27,240 bases of DNA, from positions 1 to 27,240 of the forward strand of contig JAZRIX010000033.1 in NCBI GenBank assembly GCA_045645485.1, in the 5' to 3' direction. The stretch's first letter is position 1, and every line of letters begins with the position of its first letter. This DNA comes from SIG440 sp045645485. Its GTDB lineage: Bacteria; Bacillota; Clostridia; Monoglobales; Monoglobaceae. Both the position numbers and the translations under genes were made by a program. The notes beneath the pieces were generated by a model. The model worked only from the letters and a program-made list of their open reading frames with translations. It ran no database searches and was not told where the DNA came from. This document shows, piece after piece, positions 1 through 7,760 of this stretch.

Positions 1-120
1 TATTAAACGCAATTATTACAGTAATGTATGATATAATATCATGGGTAGTGTTGCTTTGTAATGCATATGGAAAGTATGTTCTTGTTCCTGACTTGACACG
101 AGCCTGCTGTTAAAATGGTT

Positions 121-168
121 TGCATCTAAACCGTCTGTCCTGCATAGTAAGGAATGTCGAAAAATAGT
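121..168 (+). repeat. dispersed repeat, copy 1
   Basis: The block starts TGCATCTAAACC and ends TGTCGAAAAATAG. A block at 1915-1975 starts TGCATCCAAACC, carries a related middle, and ends TTGTCGAAAAAATAAAG. A third partial match to the first 12 bases lies at 3311. The shared order of the two ends suggests copies of a degenerate intergenic repeat. The nature of the element is unknown. Because it spans the upstream ATG at 154, it argues for the later start of the following gene. Confidence 0.4.
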
Positions 169-183
169 GAAAGGTGTAGTATT

Positions 184-513
184 ATGAAAAAGTTTACAAA
201 AGTATTTATGTCGCTTATTGTAAGTTTAGCTATTATATGTGGTGTCATAAGCATCATAGTAGCTTTGGACGACTTTGCACCTAAAAAACCTCCTCAAATA
301 ACATATGGTGAATTTCCATTTTATGTGGAGAATCTAAAATCCGAACTTTGGCTTGATTATGGTAGTCCGGAATATTATATGGGAGACTCTACAGGGAAGG
401 GTGCATCATTTGAGTATCGGGAAACATGGAAAATATCAGAAAAAGGGACCAATACGGAAGATACTAGGTTAAATCAAAAAGAATTGGAAAAATATTTTGG
501 TATTGAGATATAA
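184..513 (+). CDS. small exported or membrane-anchored protein of unknown function
   Basis: This 109-residue protein is not recognised. The N-terminus MKKFTKVFMSLIVSLAIICG is a basic head followed by a long hydrophobic stretch to about residue 28, typical of an uncleaved anchor or signal peptide. The remainder is hydrophilic and rich in Tyr, Glu and Lys, so an extracytoplasmic location is likely. An ATG lies in frame at 154, but 184 has AAAGGTG about 8 bases upstream and gives a clean signal sequence, so 184 is preferred. The next gene has its own promoter at 532-560, so this appears to be a single-gene unit. No lipobox cysteine is present. Confidence 0.55.
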   Translation: MKKFTKVFMSLIVSLAIICGVISIIVALDDFAPKKPPQITYGEFPFYVENLKSELWLDYGSPEYYMGDSTGKGASFEYRETWKISEKGTNTEDTRLNQKELEKYFGIEI

Positions 514-531
514 ATATACCGATAGCACAAC

Positions 532-560
532 TTGACACAATTGTATAATTGTAGTATAAT
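532..560 (+). promoter_or_regulatory. sigma-A-like promoter for the AspT-type membrane protein
   Basis: A perfect -35 TTGACA (532-537) and a perfect -10 TATAAT (555-560) are separated by 17 bases. Transcription should start near 567, giving a short leader before the ATG at 594. Confidence 0.85.
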
Positions 561-593
561 ATAGGCAGTTTATATAGGAATGAGGAATTATAT

Positions 594-1826
594 ATGAATT
601 TGTTTGGTGGAGTTATTTCGATTACAGGAGTTACGTTTTTAGTCTTTTGTATTTTTGCAATTTCGGCTATAGGGTATGCTCTTGGAAGAATTACAATAAA
701 AGGTGTGTCGTTGGGCACAGCAGGTGTTTTTATAGTTGCACTTGTGTTTGGCTGTCTTTTTTATGACGATTTATCGGCACAACTTCCTGATTATACAACT
801 AATGCACTGAAAATTGTTGAAAATATAGGGCTCATACTGTTTGTTTCTGCAGTTGGCTTTATTGCAGGTCCAAAGTTCTTTGGTAATATAAAAAAGAACT
901 TTACCTCGTATGTGTTATTGGGGATAGTGATTATTCTTGCCGGCGGAATTTGTGCAATTCTTTGTGTTTATGTTGGCAAGATGATGGGTGAGACAAATAT
1001 GGAAAAACTGGTTTCGATAATGTCAGGACTTTTTGCCGGTGCACTTACTTCAACCCCCGCATTTTCTGCAGCAAAGGCATCTGTTGCAACTCCTGAACTT
1101 GAACAGCTTGTGTCTGTTGGCTACGGTATAGCTTATATATTCGGTGTTATCGGTGTTGTTTTATTCGTTCAACTTATGCCTAAATTTTTAAAGGTTAATA
1201 TGGATGAAGAAAGAAAAAAACTTGTTTCTAAAGATGAGGATTCCAATATAAAAAAGAATACAGGGAAGCTTATAGAAATTGATGATTTTGGGATAGCGCC
1301 GTTTGCTATAGCAGCAATAATGGGTATTTTTATAGGAATGATTAAAATTCCTCTTTCGGCAAAAGGATTCAGCGGAACTACTTTCTCGCTTACAACAACC
1401 GGCGGATGTCTTTTGGCATCGTTAGTTTTCGGTCATTTTGGAAAGGCTGGGAGAGTTAGTCTTATGCCCAGCACAACAACACTCAAGGTGCTTAGAGAAC
1501 TTGGTCTTATGCTTTTCTTAATAGGTGCCGGAATCTCAGGCGGAGCAAGATTTATACAGGAGTTTAAGATAAGTTATTTTATGTATGGCGCACTAATGAC
1601 TATCATTCCTATGATTGTTGGCTTTTCTTTTGCAAAATATGTGCTTAAAATGAGCATTCTTAATACATTAGGCTCTATTACAGGCGGAATGACCAGTACG
1701 CCCGCACTAGGCACTTTGATTCATGTTGCTGGCACAGAGGATGTTGCTGCGGCTTATGCTGCCACCTATCCTATTGCACTTGTTGCAGTTGTACTGGTTT
1801 CGCAATTAATTATAATTTTGTTCTAG
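594..1826 (+). CDS. AspT/YidE/YbjL-type membrane transporter
   Basis: The 410-residue protein is almost entirely hydrophobic, with about ten membrane segments in two halves. Each half carries the same motif pattern: a Gly-rich segment plus a Thr-Ser-Thr-Pro-Ala signature (LTSTPAFSAAKA in the first half, MTSTPALGTL in the second). This is the duplication seen in the aspartate:alanine exchanger/YidE/YbjL family. Classical YidE and AspT proteins are about 550 residues and carry cytoplasmic RCK_C (TrkA-C) domains between the halves. Here only a short charged linker (about residues 200-225, rich in Lys, Glu and Asp) is present, so regulatory domains are missing. ATG 594 follows GAGGAATT at good spacing. 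Substrate unknown; exchange of small carboxylates or amino acids is the family-based guess. Confidence 0.75.
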   Translation: MNLFGGVISITGVTFLVFCIFAISAIGYALGRITIKGVSLGTAGVFIVALVFGCLFYDDLSAQLPDYTTNALKIVENIGLILFVSAVGFIAGPKFFGNIKKNFTSYVLLGIVIILAGGICAILCVYVGKMMGETNMEKLVSIMSGLFAGALTSTPAFSAAKASVATPELEQLVSVGYGIAYIFGVIGVVLFVQLMPKFLKVNMDEERKKLVSKDEDSNIKKNTGKLIEIDDFGIAPFAIAAIMGIFIGMIKIPLSAKGFSGTTFSLTTTGGCLLASLVFGHFGKAGRVSLMPSTTTLKVLRELGLMLFLIGAGISGGARFIQEFKISYFMYGALMTIIPMIVGFSFAKYVLKMSILNTLGSITGGMTSTPALGTLIHVAGTEDVAAAYAATYPIALVAVVLVSQLIIILF

Positions 1827-1857
1827 TCGGTTATATGACTTGCTGACTGTGTTTTTT

Positions 1858-1892
1858 ATGAGGGATTTGATTTCATGTCCCTCATATTTTTT
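1858..1892 (+). terminator. Rho-independent terminator after the AspT-type gene
   Basis: ATGAGGGA (1858-1865) pairs perfectly with TCCCTCAT (1878-1885) across a 12-base loop and is followed by ATTTTTT. Confidence 0.75.
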
Positions 1893-1914
1893 AGTCAATT
1901 TAGCTAAAACAAGC

Positions 1915-1975
1915 TGCATCCAAACCTTATGTGTCGCAATATAAAGAGTGTCAGATGTTGTCGAAAAAATAAAGC
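1915..1975 (+). repeat. dispersed repeat, copy 2
   Basis: It starts TGCATCCAAACC and ends TTGTCGAAAAAATAAAG, matching the two ends of the block at 121-168. It lies in the gene-free stretch 1893-2219, directly before a hairpin. Confidence 0.4.
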
Positions 1976-2001
1976 CTCCCTTTACACAAAGGAGCCTTTG
2001 A
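1971..2001 (-). terminator. hairpin with minus-strand T-tract, probably part of a mobile repeat
   Basis: Read on the minus strand, AAAGGCTCCTTT pairs with AAAGGGAGGCTTT (one mismatch) around a GTGT-like loop, and is followed by ATTTTTTCG. No minus-strand gene ends nearby, so it is more likely a decayed repeat unit than a working terminator. The rest of 2002-2219 shows only AT-rich DNA and the ribosome site of the next gene. Confidence 0.4.
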
Positions 2002-2219
2002 TACGTGGCATCCAGATTATACAGTCTTTTTATAGTTAATTTATACTGGATATTATAAAATAAAATTTCAAAAAACTATTGGTGTTCAGTGTTTTTCTAA
2101 CATTATTAAATTGATAGCGTAGCAAGAACACCCTTGCAACCAAGCTTTTATATTTATGTTAGGATTAAATTATATAATTAAAATATCATTTTATTAAAAT
2201 AATACTTTAGGAGGATATT

Positions 2220-3308
2220 ATGAAATATTCACAACAGTTTAAAGAAAAAAAGGAAACAGTGCAGTCAAAATTTGTAAGTGCAGGGTTTGATGGGTTTATT
2301 GATTATGTAATAAAACCCGTTAAGACACGCGCGGATGAAAGTACTTGCACATACTTTCCCACTATTGATAAATTTGGAGAAAAGATTACAAGTCTTGCAG
2401 GAAGAAGCGGAAGTGTAGAACTTGTTTTTGAAAAAACGGATTTTGGCGGATGTGGTCCCCACTACATTAACGGTCTTGCAAATATGGGCGTAAATTGTAC
2501 CTGCATTGGAGCTCTTGGATATCCTGAGGTTAATCCTGTATTTGATTTGCATAAAAACTGCAAATCAGTAACTGTAAGTGAACCAGGATACTCATATCTT
2601 TTTGAGTTTGAAGATGGAAAGATAATTATGAGCAATATAAAAGAAATCAGTCAGCTTAAATGGAATGATTTGATAGAGCGTGTAAGCGTTGAGGAACTTG
2701 TTAAGTATTTTGAGGATGCAGATATTATTACTCTTGTAAACTGGAGCTACTTGGTGCATTTTCACGAAATATATGAAAAATTCCTTGAAATTGTAATGCC
2801 TAAACTTAAAAAGAAGGATAGAAAAATATATATAGACATTGCAGACTGCGCAAAACGTAGCCCTGAGGAGATAAGGGCAGCACTTAAAATGTTTGGTCGT
2901 TATAGTCAGTACGCACCTACATATCTCGGACTTAACAAAAGTGAAGCTATGGTAATGCACTCTGTTTTGTGCGACGGAGAATATGAAGGTTCTTTACCTA
3001 TCGCAAGGGCTATCAAGGAATATTCTGGTATTGGTACAGTTATAATTCACCCAGTTGATAGCTCTGCTGCAGTATTTGATGGCGGTGAGGTAGAAGTTCA
3101 GGGTATTTTGTGTGAAAAGCCTAAGAAGACGACTGGCGGAGGAGATAACTTTAACTCTGGTTTTTGTGCGGGACTTTTGGCAGATCTCGACATAAAGAGT
3201 TGTCTTGTATGTGGTATGACAACATCATATCTTTATGTTAAAAACGGAAAATGCAATAGCTTTGATGATATTTGCAAAACGATGGAAATGTACGACGACA
3301 GAGTGTGA
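2220..3308 (+). CDS. PfkB-family carbohydrate kinase
   Basis: A 362-residue ribokinase/PfkB-fold kinase that would phosphorylate a sugar or sugar-like substrate with ATP in the cytoplasm. The N-terminus holds the family's substrate-side segment (AGFDGFIDYV, residues about 20-29). The C-terminal signature is TTGGGDNFNSGFCAG near residue 305, whose GGGD Asp is the expected catalytic base and whose glycines form the anion hole. A glycine pair in FGGCGPHYINGLANMG is the first PfkB signature. The start is fixed by TAGGAGG seven bases upstream of ATG 2220. It stands before a secreted glycoside hydrolase and not far from an SDR and an aldo/keto reductase, so a role in sugar uptake or breakdown is likely, but the substrate cannot be read. 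Confidence 0.8.
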   Translation: MKYSQQFKEKKETVQSKFVSAGFDGFIDYVIKPVKTRADESTCTYFPTIDKFGEKITSLAGRSGSVELVFEKTDFGGCGPHYINGLANMGVNCTCIGALGYPEVNPVFDLHKNCKSVTVSEPGYSYLFEFEDGKIIMSNIKEISQLKWNDLIERVSVEELVKYFEDADIITLVNWSYLVHFHEIYEKFLEIVMPKLKKKDRKIYIDIADCAKRSPEEIRAALKMFGRYSQYAPTYLGLNKSEAMVMHSVLCDGEYEGSLPIARAIKEYSGIGTVIIHPVDSSAAVFDGGEVEVQGILCEKPKKTTGGGDNFNSGFCAGLLADLDIKSCLVCGMTTSYLYVKNGKCNSFDDICKTMEMYDDRV

Positions 3309-3358
3309 TGTGCATCTAACCCTTATATACCTTATATGATTAATTGATAAAACGGTTT

Positions 3359-3381
3359 AAATCAGAGTTAGAATCTGATTT
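3359..3381. other. small hairpin or operator-like palindrome
   Basis: AAATCAGA (3359-3366) and TCTGATTT (3374-3381) form a perfect 8-bp inverted repeat with a 7-base spacer. It lies between the sugar kinase and the glycoside hydrolase. It lacks a long T-tract, so it may be a weak terminator or a protein-binding site for the downstream gene. Confidence 0.35.
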
Positions 3382-3421
3382 GTGATATAAAACAGATTAA
3401 CTTTTTGTGAGGTTAAAAGCA

Positions 3422-5383
3422 ATGAAAAATTTATTGAATAAAATAATGATTACCCTGCTGATTTTTTGTATGCTGCCGTGTAGCTTGGGTGTTTATGCTT
3501 TTGAGTTTCCCCATGAATTCTGGAAGCCTGCACAAAGTTATTCGGATGCATATAACAGCAAAGACCACAATGGAATAATAAAGTACGGAAAACAATTGCT
3601 TGAAATAATAAAGAATTCTCCCAACTGTGCTGAAAAGAGAGAGGTTCTTGCATCAAAAAACAGAGAGGTTGCACTTTCGTATTCAGCTCTTGGTGATGCG
3701 GAGAATGCATATTACCATTACAAACAGCTTTATGATATTGTGCTTCAATACCCTGACGAGCTTGGGCGGTATTATGAACTTGCCAAAGCCGGCGTTGAGG
3801 CATATAAAAGTGAACTGGAGCTTTATGTTGACGGCGGTCAGGCTCTGTATTACGGAGCTAAAAATGAAAAAAGTAACGGTGTGCTGTTCGGAGTTAACGC
3901 AGACAGTCCGATAAGAGAAAAAGGACTTCTTGAAAACGAATCAATGATTCTTACATATCAGGAGCTTGGTCAGCCGTTGCTTGGATACAATATTGGTGTA
4001 TTTAATCAGGCAAAGGAGTCGGGCTGTGCAATTGAGTATGCGCTCAATTGTCCCAAAGAAGGCACAGATATCAGAAATTACAAGAATTATGATACATTTT
4101 TAAACGATATTTCAAAATTATTTGCTGAATATCCAACAGTACCTGTTTTTTTACGTTTTGCTGCAGAGTTTAATGTGTGGGAAAACCCTACAAAGCCTGA
4201 TGAATTTATTAAAGCCTTCAGATACGTATCTGACTTTTTCAAAAACAGAAATACTAATGTAGCTGTTGTCTGGAGTCCCAATCATATTTCAAAAATTGGT
4301 GTAAATGTGCACGATTTTTACCCCGGTGATAAATATGTTGACTGGGTCGGTCTTTCGTCCTATGCCCTTAAATATTACCTTGGAGACAAAAATCAGTCGT
4401 TAGCAAATAACATAATAAACAAAACAGGTGACAGTTCTCAGCCTATTGTGGCAATAAGGGAATATGTTGAAAAATACGGTGACCGAAAGCCTATGATGCT
4501 GTCGGAATCAGGATGCTGTCATCATGTATATACCGGAAATGGCGAAGATACAACGACATTTGCTCTTCAAAGATTACGTGAGTACTATACATATATACCT
4601 ATGGTCTATCCTCAGATAAAACTGATTGCTCATTTTGACCAATTTGCACCCGGTGCGTATAATGACTTCAGGCTATCAAATAATAAATTGCTGTCCGATG
4701 AATACCTGAAATTTGTTAAAAATGAACGCTTTATTCAGGACGGTTTTTATAATAATTCGGACATATGTTACCGCAAGGTTGTTGACGGAACAAATGTTGA
4801 CAGTATTTTTTCAGTTTCCTGTTATGCATATCTTCACGGAGAAGAGTTTAACAAGGTAATTTATTACATTGACGGAGAATATGCAGGAATGTCAAGTGAA
4901 ATGCCGTTTTCAGCGCATATTGATGCAACAAAATACAAAGGCAAACATACTTTGAAGGCAGTTGCAGTTGGAAAATCGGGAAAACGGTTTGAAAGAGAAA
5001 GAAAAATTGTGATAAACAATTCCGGCAGAGAAATTAAGGTTGAACTTTCAAAAAAAGAAATAACCTTTGACAGAAAGCCGATTTTGTACAATGGCAGAAC
5101 AATGGTTCCGATGCGTAAAATTTTTGAGGCATTGGATGCGGAAGTGTATTGGAATGCAGATACTCGTACTGCAACAGGTGTTCGGGGTGACAGAAGAATA
5201 GAGATAACAGTGGGAAATAAAAAGATGTATTTAAACGGAAAGGAAATAATTCTTGACACTGCTCCCATAATTCTTGACGAAAGAACACTTGTGCCTGTCA
5301 GAGCGGTTGCTGAAGGCTTGGGGTGCGACGTCAAATGGAACAATGAACGTTCGACAGTAGAGATCATCCCAAAGGAAAAGTAA
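3422..5383 (+). CDS. secreted GH26-like glycoside hydrolase with copper-amine-oxidase-N-like C-terminal domain
   Basis: 653 residues. A signal peptide spans about residues 1-25 (hydrophobic core, likely cut after VYA). Residues about 30-130 form a helical, TPR-like region (SYSALGDAENAYYHYKQLYD). The central barrel (about 140-430) resembles GH26 mannanase-type enzymes. The proposed acid/base Glu249 lies in FLRFAAEFNVW, WVGLSSY follows, and the proposed nucleophile Glu362 lies in MMLSESGC; the 113-residue spacing fits the family. Residues about 545-650 match the copper amine oxidase N-terminal-like domain common in clostridial surface proteins (NGRTMVPMRKIFEAL, then DERTLVPVRAVAEGL). An in-frame GTG at 3407 overlaps the ribosome site, so ATG 3422 (after GTGAGGT) is preferred. 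Likely substrate is a beta-mannan or other polysaccharide; that part is inference. Confidence 0.75.
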   Translation: MKNLLNKIMITLLIFCMLPCSLGVYAFEFPHEFWKPAQSYSDAYNSKDHNGIIKYGKQLLEIIKNSPNCAEKREVLASKNREVALSYSALGDAENAYYHYKQLYDIVLQYPDELGRYYELAKAGVEAYKSELELYVDGGQALYYGAKNEKSNGVLFGVNADSPIREKGLLENESMILTYQELGQPLLGYNIGVFNQAKESGCAIEYALNCPKEGTDIRNYKNYDTFLNDISKLFAEYPTVPVFLRFAAEFNVWENPTKPDEFIKAFRYVSDFFKNRNTNVAVVWSPNHISKIGVNVHDFYPGDKYVDWVGLSSYALKYYLGDKNQSLANNIINKTGDSSQPIVAIREYVEKYGDRKPMMLSESGCCHHVYTGNGEDTTTFALQRLREYYTYIPMVYPQIKLIAHFDQFAPGAYNDFRLSNNKLLSDEYLKFVKNERFIQDGFYNNSDICYRKVVDGTNVDSIFSVSCYAYLHGEEFNKVIYYIDGEYAGMSSEMPFSAHIDATKYKGKHTLKAVAVGKSGKRFERERKIVINNSGREIKVELSKKEITFDRKPILYNGRTMVPMRKIFEALDAEVYWNADTRTATGVRGDRRIEITVGNKKMYLNGKEIILDTAPIILDERTLVPVRAVAEGLGCDVKWNNERSTVEIIPKEK

Positions 5384-5396
5384 ACATATGTGACAT

Positions 5397-5434
5397 AAAC
5401 TGAGCATACAGAAAAGTATGTTCAGTTTTTTATT
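5397..5434 (+). terminator. Rho-independent terminator after the glycoside hydrolase
   Basis: AAACTGAGCATAC (5397-5409) pairs with GTATGTTCAGTTT (5416-5428) with one wobble, and a T-rich tail follows. Confidence 0.8.
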
Positions 5435-5691
5435 TTATCTATAATTTATTTTTCGCCGATGACAGAAACGCACATGTACGACCGTGCGGAAATTTGGCAC
5501 TGGATCAACCTTTTACAGTATTGAGGTTGGAGTAATTATGATATTTTAAATAAGCTGTCTGAAATTTCTCAGACAACTTGTTATAGATAGTAAATTTGGA
5601 CATTTTAAAAAAATGATGTCGCTTATAGAAATTGTATATAGGTGATTGTCAATGATAAAATAATTATACAACTCAAATGGAGGTATAAAAA
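5435..5691. other. gene-free stretch before the SDR/AKR operon
   Basis: No convincing ORF or promoter with good spacing is seen. A small hairpin is present: TGTCTGA (5556-5562) and TCAGACA (5569-5575). It has no T-tract, so it could be an operator. The last bases carry the ribosome site TGGAGG of the SDR gene. Confidence 0.4.
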
Positions 5692-6483
5692 ATGAATGAA
5701 TTTATGAAAACATTTTATCTTGACGGTAAGGTTGCCGTAATCAGCGGCGGTGCAGGTCTATATGGCAAGCAGTTGGTAAGAGCGCTGGCAATGGCGGGTG
5801 CAAAGGTGTATATGGCATCACGTAATGTGGATGCTAACGAAGTTGTTGCAAAAGAACTTCGTGAAGAAGGCTACGAAGTATATGCTGAAGCACTTGATTT
5901 AGGATGTGAAGAAAGCATTATTGCACTTCGTGACAGAATTATTGAGAAGGAAGGCAAGGTTGATATTCTTGTAAATAATGCTGTTGCACGTACAATGAAG
6001 GGTTATTCCGATACGAAGGAAAGCTGGGAAAAGAGTATGTCCATAAATGCAACTGGTCTTTTCCTTATTACCCGTGCATTTGGTAATAAAATGTGTGATG
6101 CAGGCAGAGGTTCTATTATCAATATTGGTTCATACATGGGTTTGCTTGGCCCTGATTACAACCTTTATGAGGGAACTGGGATGAACAAGGACGGTGTTAG
6201 TCCTGACTACTTCTATACAAAGGGCGGTATGACAAACTACACACGTTATATTGCGTCACATTACGGAAGATATGGGGTTAGATGTAACGTACTTGAACTG
6301 GGCGGTCTTTATGACGGAAGTCAGCCTGATGTATTTGTTGAAAGATATAGTAAGTCAACTTGCCTCGGCAGAATGGCAAATGATAAGGATATTATGGGGG
6401 TTCTTGTATTCCTTGCATCCGATGCATCTGCATATATGACAGGGACAGTTATTCCCGTTGACGGCGGTTATACAGCAAAATAA
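5692..6483 (+). CDS. SDR-family NAD(P)-dependent oxidoreductase
   Basis: A 263-residue classical short-chain dehydrogenase/reductase. The cofactor loop is SGGAGLYGKQL (residues about 17-27, a TGxxxGxG variant). NNAV follows near residue 98. The catalytic set is Ser in INIGSYMG and the YxxxK pair in YFYTKGG. The tail PVDGGYTAK is typical of sugar-alcohol or 2-keto-3-deoxy-type SDRs such as gluconate 5-dehydrogenase homologues. AATGGAGG stands about ten bases before ATG 5692. It is followed 16 bases later by an aldo/keto reductase, almost certainly in the same operon. Together they could interconvert a sugar or uronate derivative; the substrate is not deducible. Confidence 0.85.
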   Translation: MNEFMKTFYLDGKVAVISGGAGLYGKQLVRALAMAGAKVYMASRNVDANEVVAKELREEGYEVYAEALDLGCEESIIALRDRIIEKEGKVDILVNNAVARTMKGYSDTKESWEKSMSINATGLFLITRAFGNKMCDAGRGSIINIGSYMGLLGPDYNLYEGTGMNKDGVSPDYFYTKGGMTNYTRYIASHYGRYGVRCNVLELGGLYDGSQPDVFVERYSKSTCLGRMANDKDIMGVLVFLASDASAYMTGTVIPVDGGYTAK

Positions 6484-6499
6484 TAAAGGAGAATATATA

Positions 6500-7477
6500 A
6501 TGGATATTACATCAAAAAACGGTCTTAATATTTCAAAAATGACACTGGGTACTGTTCAGCTTGGTATGAGCTACGGTGTCAACAACAGTGCCGGCAAGCC
6601 AACCGAAGAAAGAAGCTTTGCAATTCTTGATGCAGCATATGAAGGCGGTGTTACTGTTCTTGATACATCCGATGACTACGGCAACAGCGAAGAAGTAATC
6701 GGAAAGTATCTGCAGACACATCCCGATAAGCATTTTGATATTTGCACAAAGTTCAAGGTTACTGAAGAAACTTCGAAGGATATTTACAAGTCTTTGAAGG
6801 AATTTGCCATTGCGTCAGCAAAAAAGCTTTCTGTTGAAAGAATTCCGATTTTTATGAGTCACACAGAAAGAAACTTTCTTGATTACGGGGACAAGCTGAT
6901 TGAAGCTCTCAATGAGCTCAAAAAAGAGGGTCTTATTATCAATGCCGGAATTTCTATGTCCAACAAAGACGAAATTGATAGAATAGTTGAATCAGGCGGT
7001 TTTGAAGCAATTCAGGTTCCTATGAACATTCTTGACAACAACATTATCAGAAACGGTACTGTTAAAAAAATGTCCGATGCAGGAATTGCTGTTTTTGTCA
7101 GAAGCGTATATCTTCAGGGATTGTTTTTCCGTAAGAAGGAAGACTTTCTGGTTCAGAATCCAAATGCACCAAAGCTGAAGCTTGAAGAAATGTATAAAAA
7201 GGTTTGGCCAGAAGTTGAAAAGGTACATAAGTTTGCAAAAGAACTGGGAATTTCAGTTGCAGAGCTTGCGATGTCATTTATCCGTGATACTGTTGGCGTT
7301 GATTCTCTTGTTGTCGGAAGTGAAACTCCCGAACAAGTATCTCAGAATGTTGCAATGTTTAATACACCAAAGCTTTCTGAAACAACTCTAAGCGCAATTT
7401 TGGATGAATTTAAGGATCTGGATCCATTTGTTATTTCACCCTGGATGTGGGAAGAAAGATACAAACCGGTAAAATAA
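6500..7477 (+). CDS. aldo/keto reductase family protein
   Basis: A 325-residue NAD(P)H-dependent oxidoreductase of the AKR barrel fold. The N-terminal GTVQLGMSYG loop is followed by DTSDDYGNSEE, which supplies the catalytic Asp and Tyr (about residues 54-60). Lys lies in CTKFKV and a His in FMSHTE, completing the tetrad pattern. The C-terminal VVGSETPEQVSQN resembles the cofactor phosphate-binding segment. A longer in-frame reading begins at 6458 inside the SDR gene, but AAAGGAG at good distance selects ATG 6500. It is the second gene of the SDR operon and converges with the DapA-like gene. The subgroup resembles AKRs of sugar or polysaccharide metabolism. Confidence 0.85.
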   Translation: MDITSKNGLNISKMTLGTVQLGMSYGVNNSAGKPTEERSFAILDAAYEGGVTVLDTSDDYGNSEEVIGKYLQTHPDKHFDICTKFKVTEETSKDIYKSLKEFAIASAKKLSVERIPIFMSHTERNFLDYGDKLIEALNELKKEGLIINAGISMSNKDEIDRIVESGGFEAIQVPMNILDNNIIRNGTVKKMSDAGIAVFVRSVYLQGLFFRKKEDFLVQNPNAPKLKLEEMYKKVWPEVEKVHKFAKELGISVAELAMSFIRDTVGVDSLVVGSETPEQVSQNVAMFNTPKLSETTLSAILDEFKDLDPFVISPWMWEERYKPVK

Positions 7478-7501
7478 TAACAGATTAAAAAGGTGTCGCC
7501 C

Positions 7502-7726
7502 TAATGTGAACCGACCCCCAAAAGTTAGACCAAAAACCTAACAATTGGGAGGTCGGTTTTTGTATGGCAAAATATAGTCATGAATTCAAGCAAAAAGTAG
7601 TACAGGCATATTGGATGGATGAGTCCGGTGCAATATCGGCTTAACATCTTGACTGCATAAAAATAGCGTAGCAGTCACTACAACTACTACGCTATAAAAA
7701 GTCTAACTTTTTGGGGTCACATCAAT
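7502..7726 (+). mobile_element. deleted IS3/IS150-type element with both ends retained
   Basis: The left end reads TGTGA, then a 5-base insertion, then CCCCCAAAAGTTAGAC (to 7530). The right end, read inward on the other strand, is TGTGA followed by CCCCAAAAAGTTAGAC (7721-7701). Such ends with ACCCCAAAAAGTTAGAC are typical of the IS150 branch of IS3. Inside are the first codons of an OrfA-like transposase. A hairpin, AACCGACC with GGTCGGTT plus T-run (7509-7561), probably blocked incoming transcription. A second stem, TAGCGTAG with CTACGCTA, lies near 7664-7694. A clear target duplication is not seen. Confidence 0.75.
7564..7644 (+). pseudogene. truncated IS3-family OrfA (helix-turn-helix start)
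   Basis: Only 26 codons remain, reading MAKYSHEFKQKVVQAYWMDE and then six residues before a stop. The segment KYSHEFKQKVVQAY is the hallmark start of IS3/IS150 OrfA transposase helix-turn-helix domains. Everything from the recognition helix through the DDE domain is deleted, so the element cannot move itself. Confidence 0.7.
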
Positions 7727-7760
7727 GGGCAACACCTTTTTAGTTTTGTGTGCGTACGAC

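Larger units (their letters stand above)
7487..7741. terminator. bidirectional terminator split by an IS remnant
   Basis: The left arm AAAAAGGTGTCGCCC (7487-7501) and right arm GGGCAACACCTTTTT (7727-7741) are complementary at 14 of 15 positions. Placed side by side they make a textbook bidirectional hairpin for the converging aldo/keto reductase and DapA-like genes. The 225 bases between the arms are IS-derived, so the insertion sits exactly in the former loop. Confidence 0.65.

Noticed and set aside
93..116. TTGACA and TAAAAT near the left edge as a promoter for the small exported protein
   Set aside because: The spacer is only 12 bases, too short for sigma-A.
4864..5367. A 167-codon minus-strand ORF
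   Set aside because: It lies antisense to the copper-amine-oxidase-like domain of the glycoside hydrolase, has no ribosome site and no recognisable product.
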